From the NCBI RefSeq assembly GCF_003033925.1, contig NZ_CP028365.1:1798001-1862000 (forward strand): DNA of 64,000 nt, read 5' to 3'. The notes beneath the pieces are model-generated. The model saw nothing but the letters and a program-made list of their open reading frames with translations, was not told where the DNA came from and ran no database searches. Both the position numbers and the translations under genes were made by a program. This DNA is from Tannerella serpentiformis. GTDB taxonomy: Bacteria; Bacteroidota; Bacteroidia; Bacteroidales; Tannerellaceae. Below, piece after piece: positions 52,705 to 62,883 of this stretch (position 1 is the first letter of the stretch; every line of letters begins with the position of its first letter).

Positions 52705-52742
52705 TGAAGGCGCGATGAGTTATTGGCTTGTCGAGCGCGCGC

Positions 52743-53333
52743 TTATTTCTTGATGAGGTTCATGAACTCCTCGCGGGTCTGGACTTGCTGGAAGACGCCC
52801 GTAAAGTCCGACGTGGTGGTGAGGGAGTTCTGCTTCTCCACGCCACGCATTTGCATGCACATGTGTTGGGCCTCGACGACGACCATCACGCCGAGCGGGT
52901 TGAGGGTCTTCTGTATGCACTCCTTGATCTGTAGCGTGAGGCGCTCTTGGATCTGGAGGCGGTGGGAGAAGATGTCGACCACGCGGGGGATCTTGCTCAG
53001 GCCCGTGATGTAACGGCGGGGGATGTAGGCCACGTGCACCTTACCGAAGAAGGGCAGGATGTGGTGCTCGCAGAGGGAGAAGAAGTCGATGTCCTTGACG
53101 ATGACCATCTGCTTGTAGTCTTCTTCTTGAAACATGGCTGAGGCGAGCACCGCTTCGGGGTCTTCGTCGTAGCCGCGGAGCAAGAATTGCATGGCTTTGG
53201 CTACACGCATGGGGGTCTTTTGGAGGCCTTCGCGATTGGGGTCTTCGCCCAGCAGGGTGATGATATCGCGATAGTGTCCGCAGAGCGATTCGCGTGCCTC
53301 AAGCAGGGCCGGAGTATCTTGTAAGTCCTTCAT
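52743..53333 (-). CDS. folE: GTP cyclohydrolase I
   Basis: First enzyme of folate (dihydroneopterin) synthesis. The 196-residue protein has [16 protein letters not shown], the zinc site [11 protein letters not shown] (C88, H91) and [14 protein letters not shown] with the third zinc Cys, plus [20 protein letters not shown]. Its start overlaps the SPOR gene stop as ATGA, so the pair is translationally coupled. Confidence 0.97.
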   Translation of the reverse strand: MKDLQDTPALLEARESLCGHYRDIITLLGEDPNREGLQKTPMRVAKAMQFLLRGYDEDPEAVLASAMFQEEDYKQMVIVKDIDFFSLCEHHILPFFGKVHVAYIPRRYITGLSKIPRVVDIFSHRLQIQERLTLQIKECIQKTLNPLGVMVVVEAQHMCMQMRGVEKQNSLTTTSDFTGVFQQVQTREEFMNLIKK

Positions 53334-53941
53334 TTGCTGCTGCTGGAGTTGCTGCTCGATCTGGGGAGCTCACCGTGGACGACCTTCATGCCGCGGTAGG
53401 CGGGGAAGGTCTTATGGATGCGCTCCTTGATGTACATGGCTTCTTCGAAGGTGCCGAAATGGCCGACGAAGACTTTCCAGACGGGGGCTTGATACCTACG
53501 GAAGACGTTCAGCTTGGGGAAGGCGCGTTTGATCTGCGATTCGATCGTTTGGGCCTCTTGCATGGATTGGCGTTGGTTGTTGCCGGAGTAGACTTGCACG
53601 CGGTAGGCGTGGCCCTCGGTCTTTTCCGTGGGGGCCAGCTCGATGTCGTTGATGGTGCGCTCAACGGCGGCGTTGGTGTTGCCCGTGATGGCTGCGATGG
53701 CGGCAATGAAGTCGAGGTCGGATTTGCTGTCGGACTTACTGTCCGACTTGCTGTCGGCTTTGTCCGCTTTATCCGCAGCGGGGATAACGGCGCCGACGAG
53801 TTTGCGAATGGCCGCTGACTGATGGATGGTGACGGTGCCGTATTTAGGTGACTTGCGCGCCAATTCGTCGAAGATGGAGTTTTGCGCCATCAGTGCGCCG
53901 CTGCAGCAAAGCAAAAGGCAGAGGCAGAAGAATCGTTTCAT
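53330..53941 (-). CDS. SPOR-domain secreted protein
   Basis: A 203-residue protein with a signal peptide ([17 protein letters not shown]). The middle contains a short Lys/Asp/Ser repeat (about residues 58-76: [18 protein letters not shown]). The C-terminal domain ([40 protein letters not shown]) is a SPOR fold, which binds denuded peptidoglycan at the septum. The end is Ser-rich. The ATG at 53941 is chosen because it begins the signal peptide. Coupled to folE. Confidence 0.85.
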   Translation of the reverse strand: MKRFFCLCLLLCCSGALMAQNSIFDELARKSPKYGTVTIHQSAAIRKLVGAVIPAADKADKADSKSDSKSDSKSDLDFIAAIAAITGNTNAAVERTINDIELAPTEKTEGHAYRVQVYSGNNQRQSMQEAQTIESQIKRAFPKLNVFRRYQAPVWKVFVGHFGTFEEAMYIKERIHKTFPAYRGMKVVHGELPRSSSNSSSSK

Positions 53942-54084
53942 GAGGTGGTGCGTTTGTGTGTAAGATAGACATGAAGATCCCTCCACCTTTTCCTCCTTGT
54001 CGTGAGGGGGCGCCTAGAGTAGGGGGTGATATGGAAAAGAATGGGCGCCAGGGAGGATCGGGGTGGAGGGAATAGGGGGATGCT

Positions 54085-54840
54085 TTAGAATGCTTCGATG
54101 ATCGGGAGGAACTTCTCGACCTCGAGGGATGCGCCGCCGATGAGTCCGCCGTCCACGTCGGGGTTGGCGAAGAGTTCGCGGGCGTTACCAGCGTTGCAAC
54201 TGCCGCCGTAGAGGATGGAGGTGGCGTCGGCCACCGTGGCGCCATACTTGGCGGCGATCGTTTGGCGGATGTGTGCGTGGATCTCCTGTGCCTGAGCGGC
54301 GGTAGCTGTCTTTCCGGTGCCGATGGCCCAGACAGGCTCGTAGGCGAGGATGAGGCGACCGAAGTCGTCGGCCGTAAGATCGAAGAGGGATTCGCGGATC
54401 TGCGCGTCTACGACGTCGAAGTGTTTGTCCGCTTCACGTTCGGCCAGCACTTCACCGACGCAGAAGATGGGCGTCAGGCCGTGTGCCAGTGCCAGGCGTA
54501 CTTTCTCCTTGAGGATCTCGGGCGTCTCGTGATAGTAGGCGCGGCGTTCGGAGTGTCCGATGATGACATAGCGTGCACCGGTGGAGGCGATCATGGCGGC
54601 GGATACTTCGCCGGTGAAGGCGCCCTTCTCTTTGTCGGCGCAGTTCTCAGCAGCTACGCCGATGCGCGTTGTGTCGATGGCTGCGGCCACGGAGGCCAGA
54701 TGGGTGAATGGGGTGCCGAGAATGACGTCGCAATGGACGGTTTTGCCTCGGAGTGCTTCGTCGATGCCTTTGGCCAGTGCCAAACCTTCGGGCAGGGTGG
54801 TGTTCATCTTCCAGTTACCTGCAACAATTTGCTTTCTCAT
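54085..54840 (-). CDS. tpiA: Triosephosphate isomerase
   Basis: Interconverts dihydroxyacetone phosphate and glyceraldehyde 3-phosphate. The 251-residue protein has all family motifs: AGNWKMN (K11), IGHSERR (catalytic H96), [14 protein letters not shown] (catalytic E168) and [11 protein letters not shown]. Its ATG overlaps the stop of the DoxX gene, so the cell ties a glycolytic enzyme to that membrane protein's transcript. Confidence 0.98.
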   Translation of the reverse strand: MRKQIVAGNWKMNTTLPEGLALAKGIDEALRGKTVHCDVILGTPFTHLASVAAAIDTTRIGVAAENCADKEKGAFTGEVSAAMIASTGARYVIIGHSERRAYYHETPEILKEKVRLALAHGLTPIFCVGEVLAEREADKHFDVVDAQIRESLFDLTADDFGRLILAYEPVWAIGTGKTATAAQAQEIHAHIRQTIAAKYGATVADATSILYGGSCNAGNARELFANPDVDGGLIGGASLEVEKFLPIIEAF

Positions 54841-56099
54841 ATCTGTTCGTTTTTTACTTGTCCTAATTTCTTCGGTTTAAGGGCCCTGTCGCAGCCCCAA
54901 AACAGGAGCAAAGGTAAGACAAAAGCGAGGACTGTATAGAGCCAGATCCGGCCTGCGGAGCGGAGATTTGGGTGGTTAGCCTCGATGAGCGCTTGCAGTT
55001 CGTTGGGGGTCGGGATGTCGTTGTGGTGCCACTTGTCGAGTATTGTGCCCTGCTTCATGAGCACCAGCCCGGGATTTGACCGGATGATGGTTTTGAGTAG
55101 CACATCGTCAGCCGTGAGGAAGGGGATGTCAAGCCCCGTATGCTTAGCCCATTCGTGGCATTGCGCCTCGTTGGAGGCGGTGACGGTGTAGATCGGTAGG
55201 TCGTCCGTGCGGGCATAGTCGCTGATGGCCTCGATCTCGGCAACGTGTGCCTCGCTGGCCTGCTCCAAGTGGGGCGAAATGAGCAGTAAGACTGGCTTCT
55301 CGTCGGATAGGATCTCCCCGGCCACATTGTCGCCCGCTTCATTATATAGGTCGAAGGAGGATACCGTCGGGATAAAGCCCTGCTTGACTAAGCGTGCGTC
55401 AACGTAGACCCAAGTGGAGTCGCCAGCGGGTGCTTCCTCGAGCTTGAACTCCTTCTGCACGCCGTCTTTTTGGTAGATGAAGACGTATTCGTCTTGCGGG
55501 GCGTCAGCAGGGATCTCCATCAGCTTGGGGATGTTGGCGCCGACCTTATAGGGGCGGAAATCGACCATCGGCAGGTGGCTGTAGTTCCAGTAGCAGAAGG
55601 CGACGCCAAAAGCGAAGGCGAAGAGTGCGACGATGGAGTGTGCCCGGTTGCTATAGCAGGGAGTGAGCCGCCGACAGTAGATGAAGGCAATGATGGCTGC
55701 GGCTGAGAGGATGATGTTTTTGTAGAACGTCTGCCAGTTGGTGATGATCAGTGCGTCGCCAAAGCATCCGCAGTCGGACACGGGGTTGTAGAGCGCCAGA
55801 TAGAGTGTCACGGGCGTCATAATGGCCATGAAGATCAGTATGCCCAGTGTGGAGAGTCGGCGGTGGACACCGAGCAGTACACAGACGCCAAGCATAAACT
55901 CGAAGGCGATCATGGCGAACGATAGTAGCGCGTCGGACCATATGGCGTGCCCCCAGCCGAAGGCAGTGAAGTAGTCGCCCATTTTGATGATGGTGCCTTC
56001 TGGGTCGATAGCCTTGACGGTGCCCGAAAAGATGAAGGTGACGCCCAGCAATATCCGGCTGAGCTCGGCTATGATCTTGATGAGAGTCTCTTTACGCAT
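54837..56099 (-). CDS. DoxX-family membrane protein with thioredoxin-like domain (BT_3928 type)
   Basis: A 420-residue protein. Four to five helices in residues 1-185 match the DoxX/MauE fold ([34 protein letters not shown]). The C-terminal part has a thioredoxin-like stretch ([17 protein letters not shown]) without CxxC, and a final helix near residue 395. Homologues upstream of tpiA are conserved in Bacteroides and named after BT_3928; function unknown. It overlaps the DUF1599 stop by 8 bp. Confidence 0.85.
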   Translation of the reverse strand: MRKETLIKIIAELSRILLGVTFIFSGTVKAIDPEGTIIKMGDYFTAFGWGHAIWSDALLSFAMIAFEFMLGVCVLLGVHRRLSTLGILIFMAIMTPVTLYLALYNPVSDCGCFGDALIITNWQTFYKNIILSAAAIIAFIYCRRLTPCYSNRAHSIVALFAFAFGVAFCYWNYSHLPMVDFRPYKVGANIPKLMEIPADAPQDEYVFIYQKDGVQKEFKLEEAPAGDSTWVYVDARLVKQGFIPTVSSFDLYNEAGDNVAGEILSDEKPVLLLISPHLEQASEAHVAEIEAISDYARTDDLPIYTVTASNEAQCHEWAKHTGLDIPFLTADDVLLKTIIRSNPGLVLMKQGTILDKWHHNDIPTPNELQALIEANHPNLRSAGRIWLYTVLAFVLPLLLFWGCDRALKPKKLGQVKNEQI

Positions 56100-56667
56100 G
56101 ATGTGTAGGGGTGATTTCTTCCGTTGAGAGTTTGATGATTCCGAAGAGAGCGTAGTTGACGATGTCCATATAGTTGGCGCTGATCCCTTCGGAGACGGCC
56201 ACCTTTCCGCGGTGGTCTTCGATCTCCTTGACGCGACTCAGCTTCATCAGGATCAGATCCGTGTAGGAGGCCACGCGCATGCTGCGCCATGCCTCGCCAT
56301 AGTCGTGATTCTTGGCCAGCATGAGTGTGGTAGACGTCTTGATGTGGGCGTCATAGAGCGAGAGCGCCCGCTCCGGGTCGATATCCGGCTTGTCGACCGC
56401 CCCCAGCTCCAGCTGTATCAGTCCGACGATACCATAGTTGACGATGGCGACGAACTCTGGCCGTATGCCTTCGCCTACGAGACTGTGATCCTCACCGATC
56501 GCCTCCAACGTACGGATGCGTTTGGCCTTGATAAATAGCTGATCCGTGACCGACGTCGGTCGCATGATGCGCCATGATGCGCCATAGTCAGCCAGTTTAG
56601 CTTTGAACATTGCCCTGCAATCCTTGATGGCTGCAGCAAATTGTTCTTCTGTCTTTGACATAGACAT
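56092..56667 (-). CDS. DUF1599 domain protein
   Basis: A 191-residue soluble protein with two internal repeats. CRAMFKAKLADYGASWRIMR in the first half matches LMLAKNHDYGEAWRSMR in the second; ADQLF-like and YTDLILMKLSRVKEIE segments also align. Each half resembles DUF1599 and the all-alpha NTP pyrophosphatase-like fold, but no function is established. Two ATGs lie at 56667 and 56661; the family allows either. First gene of the DUF1599-DoxX-tpiA unit. Confidence 0.85.
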   Translation of the reverse strand: MSMSKTEEQFAAAIKDCRAMFKAKLADYGASWRIMRPTSVTDQLFIKAKRIRTLEAIGEDHSLVGEGIRPEFVAIVNYGIVGLIQLELGAVDKPDIDPERALSLYDAHIKTSTTLMLAKNHDYGEAWRSMRVASYTDLILMKLSRVKEIEDHRGKVAVSEGISANYMDIVNYALFGIIKLSTEEITPTHHA

Positions 56668-56836
56668 ATAATGAAACGTGAGTTCGACGAAAGAAGGAGG
56701 TTTCTTATCCCTGGAGTATGTCTCTGATAGAGGCTGTAACAGCCAAAGCGTTTCCAAAAACGTTTTGGCCATCGCATGGTTTCCGTAGCAACTCTCTGCT
56801 GGCTTTACTCTTACATCGGACTCACATTAATAAAGA

Positions 56837-56889
56837 GGTGCACCTGTTACCGCGGAGATGCGGACATCTCCTTCAGTAACCGGTGCACC
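56837..56889 (-). terminator. Structured terminator after the LysM/M23 gene
   Basis: GGTGCACCTGTTAC pairs with GTAACCGGTGCACC, enclosing an inner GGAGATG/CATCTCC hairpin. On the minus strand it is followed by TCTTTATT. Confidence 0.65.
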
Positions 56890-56912
56890 AAAACCCTGTT
56901 GTTTCTATGTGT

Positions 56913-58469
56913 TTATGAGCAACGCAGCGAACGCCCGACTTTTACCTTGGAGGTTTTACGGAGGCCATTGATGCGGCAGAGCTGGTTGACGGTCATACCG
57001 TATCTACGTGCGATGGACTTCAGTGTGTCGCCTTTCCGCACTCGATAATAAATCTGCTTGCTGGTGGCGATTTTGCGCCCACCAGGAGTCATTTTTTTAG
57101 AAGCCTTTGGGGCAACTACTGCTGCGCCGTTATCCGAATCGTCATCCACGTCGATGTATTCGCTATTGTCAGCGACTTTTCTGGCGGCGGATGCTTCGGC
57201 CTTAGTCGTGGGTGTAGCCTTAGCGATGGCCTCTCCATTCTTATCCAAGGAGATCTTGCGCTCTGCACGATAGCAAATGTTTTGTCCCGGTTTCAGTGCA
57301 GAGGTGGGGCGGATGTTGTTCAGCTTGCAGAGGGCATCGACCGTTGTGCCGTATTGACGAGCGATAGACATGAGCGTTTCGTCGCTTTCTACTCGATGGT
57401 AGGCCGCCGGACGTACCACGGTACGGTCTACGTTCGTGGTTGTCGTTGAGGCTACAGCTTCGTCCTCGGCAATTTTACGTTTAGGAGTAGTGATATAGAT
57501 CTTCCCGCAGCGAAGAGCCTGTCCGACACGTAGGCGCGACTTACGTCTGAGTCCGTTCAGGCGGCAGAGTTCGGCTACCGAAATGTGGTACTTACGTGCA
57601 ATCATAGCAACTGATTCGCCTCGTCTTACGCGGTGGTAAACGATGCGTTCAGAGGTAGATGTATAAATGTTGACGTTTCTTCGGAAGGTACTTTTACGGA
57701 TCACGTAGAAGTCACGGCGAGGGGTGCCGTTATTAAAGTCGATGATTTCATGGGGATTGAAGGCTTCACCCAAGAATCGGGTCTCAAAGTGAAGATGCGG
57801 ACCCGTAGAGCGTCCGGTAGATCCTCCAAGGCCAATGGGCTGGCCGGCAAGGACAATCTGATTTTCTCCCACTAAGAATCCGGACAGATGTCCGTAAACA
57901 GTTTCCAGACCGTTGGGATGGCGAATCACGAGGTAATTACCATAGCCCCCGCGCTCGAAATTCTTGATCCGGACTTTTCCGCTGAAGGCTGCACGCACCG
58001 TATCGCCTATGTTAAGATCGAGATCGATTCCGCGATGCATCCAGCGACGACGTATGCCGTACTCTGAGTTTATTTTCAGACGTTTTCCGACGGGACATAC
58101 AAATGATGAACAGTCGACCCTGAATGAATCGGGGAAGGGAATATTCTTACTGCGAAACGGATTGACCCAGCGGGTGTCCCAGCTCGAGGCATAGAGCTCG
58201 TCGGCAGGGAAGCGTAGCTCTTCATTACGGAGAAGCTCTGCTTGGGAAGAGTAGGTGACGGGGGCTAACTTGTCCGACGTCATCTTCTTTTTTGTCACGT
58301 CTATGTGACCGGCGATCAATTCCGACGCCTTACGTTCCATCGTACGAGAGCGTACGGTTTGTTGCACACGTGTCGGCAACCTTTTGTTGTGAGTTCTTTG
58401 TGCGTAGCTTCCTCCTACGGAGAATAGGGCAAAGCAGCACAAGACGCTTACATTTCGTAATACATTCAT
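56913..58469 (-). CDS. M23 peptidase with three C-terminal LysM domains
   Basis: A 518-residue secreted cell-wall enzyme with a signal peptide. Residues about 140-250 form the LytM/M23 domain with zinc ligands in MHRGIDLDL and TGPHLHFE. Three LysM modules follow (near 275-320, 355-400 and 470-518), each with a YHRV/YYRV start and a LCxLNG core, and bind peptidoglycan glycan strands. Usually LysM precedes M23; here it follows. Related Bacteroidota proteins help separate daughter cells. Confidence 0.92.
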   Translation of the reverse strand: MNVLRNVSVLCCFALFSVGGSYAQRTHNKRLPTRVQQTVRSRTMERKASELIAGHIDVTKKKMTSDKLAPVTYSSQAELLRNEELRFPADELYASSWDTRWVNPFRSKNIPFPDSFRVDCSSFVCPVGKRLKINSEYGIRRRWMHRGIDLDLNIGDTVRAAFSGKVRIKNFERGGYGNYLVIRHPNGLETVYGHLSGFLVGENQIVLAGQPIGLGGSTGRSTGPHLHFETRFLGEAFNPHEIIDFNNGTPRRDFYVIRKSTFRRNVNIYTSTSERIVYHRVRRGESVAMIARKYHISVAELCRLNGLRRKSRLRVGQALRCGKIYITTPKRKIAEDEAVASTTTTNVDRTVVRPAAYHRVESDETLMSIARQYGTTVDALCKLNNIRPTSALKPGQNICYRAERKISLDKNGEAIAKATPTTKAEASAARKVADNSEYIDVDDDSDNGAAVVAPKASKKMTPGGRKIATSKQIYYRVRKGDTLKSIARRYGMTVNQLCRINGLRKTSKVKVGRSLRCS

Positions 58470-58954
58470 AGTTTGTCGTCTCTAAAAAAAGCGCCCAAAG
58501 GTCTGTATAACAAGCATACCGGCCAAAAAAAAGCGGGTTTTGGACACTTTGGAGGTGTTTGTGTGGGGCTTGATAAGCCCGTCATCCGTTTTATTTTCAG
58601 GGAAATAGCTGACTACCATGTTTTACAACATATTTCGGTCTTGACGCACTCTTTTCATCCCTTCTTCTCGGATTTGGATAACCATACGGATAGGTTTGAT
58701 CATCATTCGAAGGGGTTGGATAACCTTTCGTTGGGTGGTCTCAGTGTTTGGAGAGGTTTTGGAGTGTGATTTTGGACGATCCGAACATATTCTGAGCCTA
58801 TCGGCGTAACATCTCCAAATAGACCTCTTCCCTTAGGCCTATCTGCATATTTGTTTGGTCTGATCTCCGACGCGTTTTCCTAACAGCGTCTTTGGAAACG
58901 TCTCCGGAGAGTCATGCCCCTCTTTGTATGGGCTGGATTAGGATTCGATTTTGT
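58470..58954. other. Gene-free gap with weak periodic sequence
   Basis: No supported gene, promoter or clear repeat. GGATA and TTGG motifs recur about 42-43 bp apart at 58676, 58718 and 58761, which may be a decayed array like those elsewhere. In related species leuB would be expected here, downstream of the second leuA-like gene; it is absent. Confidence 0.4.
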
Positions 58955-60472
58955 TCAACATTTTGACTGTAGCCTTGATGGCTGCTTCGATTTGGTCGGC
59001 ATCGAGGCCACGGGTCTTGAATTCTGTGTCGTTGTGGCTCCACGTGATGATGGTCTGGACGAACGCATCGGTGCGGCCGCCGGGGGGATGGTAACGGCGT
59101 AGTTCGTGAGCATGGGGAGGGTGCGGCCGAGTGATTTGTAGATCTTCTGTAGGGCGGCTACGAAGGCATCATATTGTCCGTCGCCCGTCGCGGTCTCCTC
59201 ATAGACGCGGCCATCGATTTCGATCTTGATCGTGGCTACGGGGCGAAGGCCGTGGGTGAGGGAGAGGGAGTAGTTGAGGATGCGGATGCGGTTGCCGTGG
59301 ATGTTATGGCGGAGGACGTCAGAAACAATGTAGGGGAGGTCTTCTTGGGTGAGGAGCTCCTTTTTGTCACCAAGTTCTACGACGCGTTCGGTCACTTTGT
59401 TCATCGTCTCATCGTCCAACTCAATGCCGAGGGCTTCGAGGTTCTTGCGGATGTTGGCTTTGCCGGATGTTTTGCCGAGGGCGTACTCACGGGTACGGCC
59501 GAAGCGCTCGGGAACGAGCGGGTTACAGTAGAGGTTACTCTTGGCGTCGCCGTCAGCATGTACACCAGCACATTGGGTGAAGACGTTCTCGCCTGCGATG
59601 GGCTGGTTGGGGGAGATATGGATGCCGGAGTAGGTCTCGACGCTTTTGCTGACGCGATAGATGCCAGCTTCGCGGATGGCGGTGCGATAGTGGAGCTGGT
59701 CGTGGATGACGGCCACGGTGCTGCTGAATGTGGCGTTGCCGGCACGTTCGCCAAGGCCATTGATGGTGACGTGTACGCCGCGGACGCCAGCGCGAATGGC
59801 CATGTAGGTGTTCGCTACGGCCAGACCGTAGTCGTTGTGGGCGTGGAAATCGAAATGGAGTTCAGGATAGCGCTCGGTCATGCGACGGCAAAATTCGTAG
59901 GTCGTTTCGGGGTTGAGGACGCCGAGCGTGTCGGGCAGCATGAAGCGGCGGATGGGCAAGTGACGGAGCGCGTCGACGAGGGCGAAGACGTAGTCCGGCG
60001 AATCGTTTATGCCGTTGGACCAATCCTCGAGGTAGAGATTGACGGTGACGCCGACCTCTTCGGCGCGGCGTACCTCTTCGGCGATGTCGGCGGCGTGCTG
60101 TTCGGGAGTCCGGCGGAGTTGCTCGGTGAGGTGGCGCAGGGAACCCTTGCAGAGCAAGTTCATCGTACGGCAACCGGCGTCGCGAATCCAGGCGAGCGAC
60201 CGTCCGCCATCGACAAATCCGAGCACTTCGAAGCGGTCGAGGCATCCGGCTTCGTTGGCCCATTGAGCAATGCGCCGGACGGCCTCCAGTTCGCCGTCAG
60301 AGACACGCGCGGAGGCGATCTCGAGGCGGTCTACATTCAGTTCTTTGACGAGTAGACGAGCGATATTCTTCTTCTCATGGGCGGTGAAAGAGACGCCGTT
60401 TGTCTGTTCGCCGTCGCGCAGGGTGGTGTCCATGATTTCGATCATGGGCATGGTGGAGGGATTCTGATTCAT
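58955..60472 (-). CDS. 2-isopropylmalate/citramalate synthase-like protein
   Basis: A 505-residue Claisen-condensing enzyme. DTTLRDGEQTNGVSF is the HMGL-like active-site start, FHAHNDYGLAVANTY holds the metal-binding HxH, and the last 140 residues form a LeuA-type allosteric domain. It is a second, divergent LeuA paralogue in the same cluster. A role as (R)-citramalate synthase, giving isoleucine precursors through LeuCD, fits the location but is not proven. It starts 4 nt after leuD. Confidence 0.85.
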   Translation of the reverse strand: MNQNPSTMPMIEIMDTTLRDGEQTNGVSFTAHEKKNIARLLVKELNVDRLEIASARVSDGELEAVRRIAQWANEAGCLDRFEVLGFVDGGRSLAWIRDAGCRTMNLLCKGSLRHLTEQLRRTPEQHAADIAEEVRRAEEVGVTVNLYLEDWSNGINDSPDYVFALVDALRHLPIRRFMLPDTLGVLNPETTYEFCRRMTERYPELHFDFHAHNDYGLAVANTYMAIRAGVRGVHVTINGLGERAGNATFSSTVAVIHDQLHYRTAIREAGIYRVSKSVETYSGIHISPNQPIAGENVFTQCAGVHADGDAKSNLYCNPLVPERFGRTREYALGKTSGKANIRKNLEALGIELDDETMNKVTERVVELGDKKELLTQEDLPYIVSDVLRHNIHGNRIRILNYSLSLTHGLRPVATIKIEIDGRVYEETATGDGQYDAFVAALQKIYKSLGRTLPMLTNYAVTIPPAAAPMRSSRPSSRGATTTQNSRPVASMPTKSKQPSRLQSKC

Positions 60473-60475
60473 GAC

Positions 60476-61072
60476 TTATGCATTGATGTTTTGTTCGTAG
60501 GCCTCGATGAGGTTGCGGTTTTCGATGAGGAAATCGATGTCGTCAAGGCCATTCATGAGGCAATGTTTCTTGTAATTGTTGATCTCAAAGTGAGCGCTCT
60601 CGTCGGAGGAGAGTAGCGTGATGGTTTGGGCGGGAAGATCAACCTCGACCTCGGTCTTCGGGTCTGCCTCTATGGCGGCGAAGAGGTGGGCGAGGAAGGC
60701 GTCCGTAACGACTACGGGAAGGACGCCATTGTTCAGTTCGTTCTGCTTATGGATGTCGGCAAAGAAGCTGGAGACGACGACCCGGAAGCCATAGCCAGCG
60801 ATAGCCCATGCGGCATGCTCTCGGCTCGAGCCGCTACCGAAGTTGCGGCCAGCGACGAGGATGCGGGCGCCGGCGTAGGCTGGATTATTGAGCACGAAAG
60901 AGGGGATGGGTTGGCCTTGCTTGTCGTAGCGCCAATCGTAAAAGAGATTGTCGCCGAAGCCCTCTTTCGTAGTGGCTTTGAGAAAGCGGGCGGGGATGAT
61001 CTGATCCGTGTCGACGTTCTCGAGTGGAAGGGGGACGCAGGTGCTGCGGAGGATGGTGAATTTTTCGTTCAT
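60476..61072 (-). CDS. leuD: 3-isopropylmalate dehydratase small subunit
   Basis: A 198-residue protein. [20 protein letters not shown] and [17 protein letters not shown] are the family substrate motifs. With LeuC it isomerises 2- to 3-isopropylmalate, and often citramalate as well. The ATG at 61072 is chosen by family start ([14 protein letters not shown]). About 220 nt of gene-free DNA separates it from leuC. Confidence 0.95.
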   Translation of the reverse strand: MNEKFTILRSTCVPLPLENVDTDQIIPARFLKATTKEGFGDNLFYDWRYDKQGQPIPSFVLNNPAYAGARILVAGRNFGSGSSREHAAWAIAGYGFRVVVSSFFADIHKQNELNNGVLPVVVTDAFLAHLFAAIEADPKTEVEVDLPAQTITLLSSDESAHFEINNYKKHCLMNGLDDIDFLIENRNLIEAYEQNINA

Positions 61073-61296
61073 AATCGTTTGACGAGGGGGTGAATAAATA
61101 GGATGAAAAATCGGAGGCCCGTTAGGGGGTGATAAGGATATACCAGATGATGGGTAATCCCCCACGGACAGTCATCCTATATATAAATGTATAAGGGGAG
61201 GCCTCAATACTCGCAGTCCTCTCTATCGAAGGCGGGGAGGATGGCCGAGTATGCGAGGCGGTCATTGCTGATGTCGAGGGGTTGGCTGCGCACTGT

Positions 61297-62694
61297 TTAA
61301 CCCATCATGCTTCGGGGATCGGTGACTACGCCGGTGACGGCGGCCGCGGCGGCAACAAGGGGGCCAGCCAACAGGGTGCGGGCACCGGGGCCTTGACGGC
61401 CTTCGAAGTTGCGGTTGGAGGTCGAGATGGCATATTTCCCGGCGGGGATCTTGTCATCGTTCATCGCCAAGCAGGCCGAGCAGCCGGGCTGCCTCAGCTC
61501 GAAGCCGGCATCGGTAAAAATCTTGTCGAGGCCTTCGCGGCGGATCTGCGCATCGACCATCCAGCTGCCGGGCACGAGCCACGCCGTCACACCTGGGGCT
61601 TTGCGTTTGCCTTTGACCAGCGACGCGAAGGCGCGGAAGTCTTCGATCCGTCCGTTGGTGCAGGAGCCACAAAAAACATAGTCCACGGGCATGCCGAGCA
61701 GCTGGCTGCCAGCCGTGAGGCCCATGTAATCGAGGGAGCGGCGATACGACGCGCGACTACTTTCGGGAACGCTCTCGGCCGTGGGGATGGTCTGCGTAAT
61801 GCCCATGCCCATGCCTGGGTTGGTGCCGTAGGTAATCATCGGCTCGATGTCGGCGGCGTCGAAACGGATCTCCCGGTCGAAGACGGCATCGTCGTCGCTA
61901 CGGAGGGTACGCCAGTGCGCCACGGCGCGGTCCCAATCGTCGCCTTTAGGGGCATACTCGCGGTCGTGGATGTAGGCAAACGTGACGTCGTCCGGGGCGA
62001 TCATGCCGCCGCGTGCGCCCATTTCGATGGAAAGATTGCAGAGCGTCAGTCGGCCCTCCATGGTGAGGCTGCGGACGGCCTCGCCGGCGTATTCCACAAA
62101 GTAACCGGTGGCGCCGCCGGTCGTCATGCGGGCGATGACATAGAGTGCGAGGTCTTTGGCGGTGACGCCCGGGCCGGGTCGGCCGTCGATGGTGATGCGC
62201 ATCGTCTTGGGTTTCTGTTGCAGGATGCATTGCGAGGCCAGCGCCATCTCCACCTCGCTGGTGCCGATGCCAAAAGCTACGGCGCCCATTGCGCCATGCG
62301 TAGAGGTGTGGCTGTCGCCGCAGACGATGGTCATGCCGGGCAGCGTCAGGCCGCGCTCGGGGCCGACGACATGGATGATTCCGTTCTTGGGATGCATCAT
62401 GCCGAAGTGCGTGAGACCAAATTCGGCTGCATTCTTCTCAAGCGTGTCGACTTGGGTGCGCGATACGGGATCCTCGATGGGTTTGTCTTGATCGTGCGTG
62501 GGGGTGTTGTGGTCGGGCATGCAAAAAACTTGGTCGGGGCGGAAGACGCGCAGCTGGCGACGGCGAAGGCCGGCGAAGGCCTGGGGGCTCGTCACTTCGT
62601 GACAGTAAAGGCGATCGATATAGAGCTGCGTCGGGCCGTCGGCCACGGTTTGGACGACGTGGGCGTCCCATATTTTGTCGAAAAGGGTATTCAT
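61297..62694 (-). CDS. leuC: 3-isopropylmalate dehydratase large subunit
   Basis: A 465-residue aconitase-like subunit. The 4Fe-4S cysteines are seen in [10 protein letters not shown] and in [11 protein letters not shown]. Other family motifs are [24 protein letters not shown] and GGMIAPD. It forms the active heterodimer with LeuD and lies between leuA and leuD in the cluster. Confidence 0.97.
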   Translation of the reverse strand: MNTLFDKIWDAHVVQTVADGPTQLYIDRLYCHEVTSPQAFAGLRRRQLRVFRPDQVFCMPDHNTPTHDQDKPIEDPVSRTQVDTLEKNAAEFGLTHFGMMHPKNGIIHVVGPERGLTLPGMTIVCGDSHTSTHGAMGAVAFGIGTSEVEMALASQCILQQKPKTMRITIDGRPGPGVTAKDLALYVIARMTTGGATGYFVEYAGEAVRSLTMEGRLTLCNLSIEMGARGGMIAPDDVTFAYIHDREYAPKGDDWDRAVAHWRTLRSDDDAVFDREIRFDAADIEPMITYGTNPGMGMGITQTIPTAESVPESSRASYRRSLDYMGLTAGSQLLGMPVDYVFCGSCTNGRIEDFRAFASLVKGKRKAPGVTAWLVPGSWMVDAQIRREGLDKIFTDAGFELRQPGCSACLAMNDDKIPAGKYAISTSNRNFEGRQGPGARTLLAGPLVAAAAAVTGVVTDPRSMMG

Positions 62695-62883
62695 TGAAAA
62701 TGAAAAACGGGTGTGAACTAAAAGTTAGCTGTGAAAAACGTAATCGGAGGCGATGAACGCTAAAAACGCAAAGCTAAAAACGAGATTAGCAGCGGTGGGA
62801 AACTGCGGACGATAGGCAAAAAACGAATCGAACCGATGGCCTCCCTACCGCGCTTGGCATTTTTAGTAGTCCGTGTTTAGCCG

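Noticed and set aside
58473-58769. A 98-codon plus-strand ORF after the M23 gene
   Set aside because: No recognisable motif, and its composition follows the weak GGATA/TTGG periodicity.
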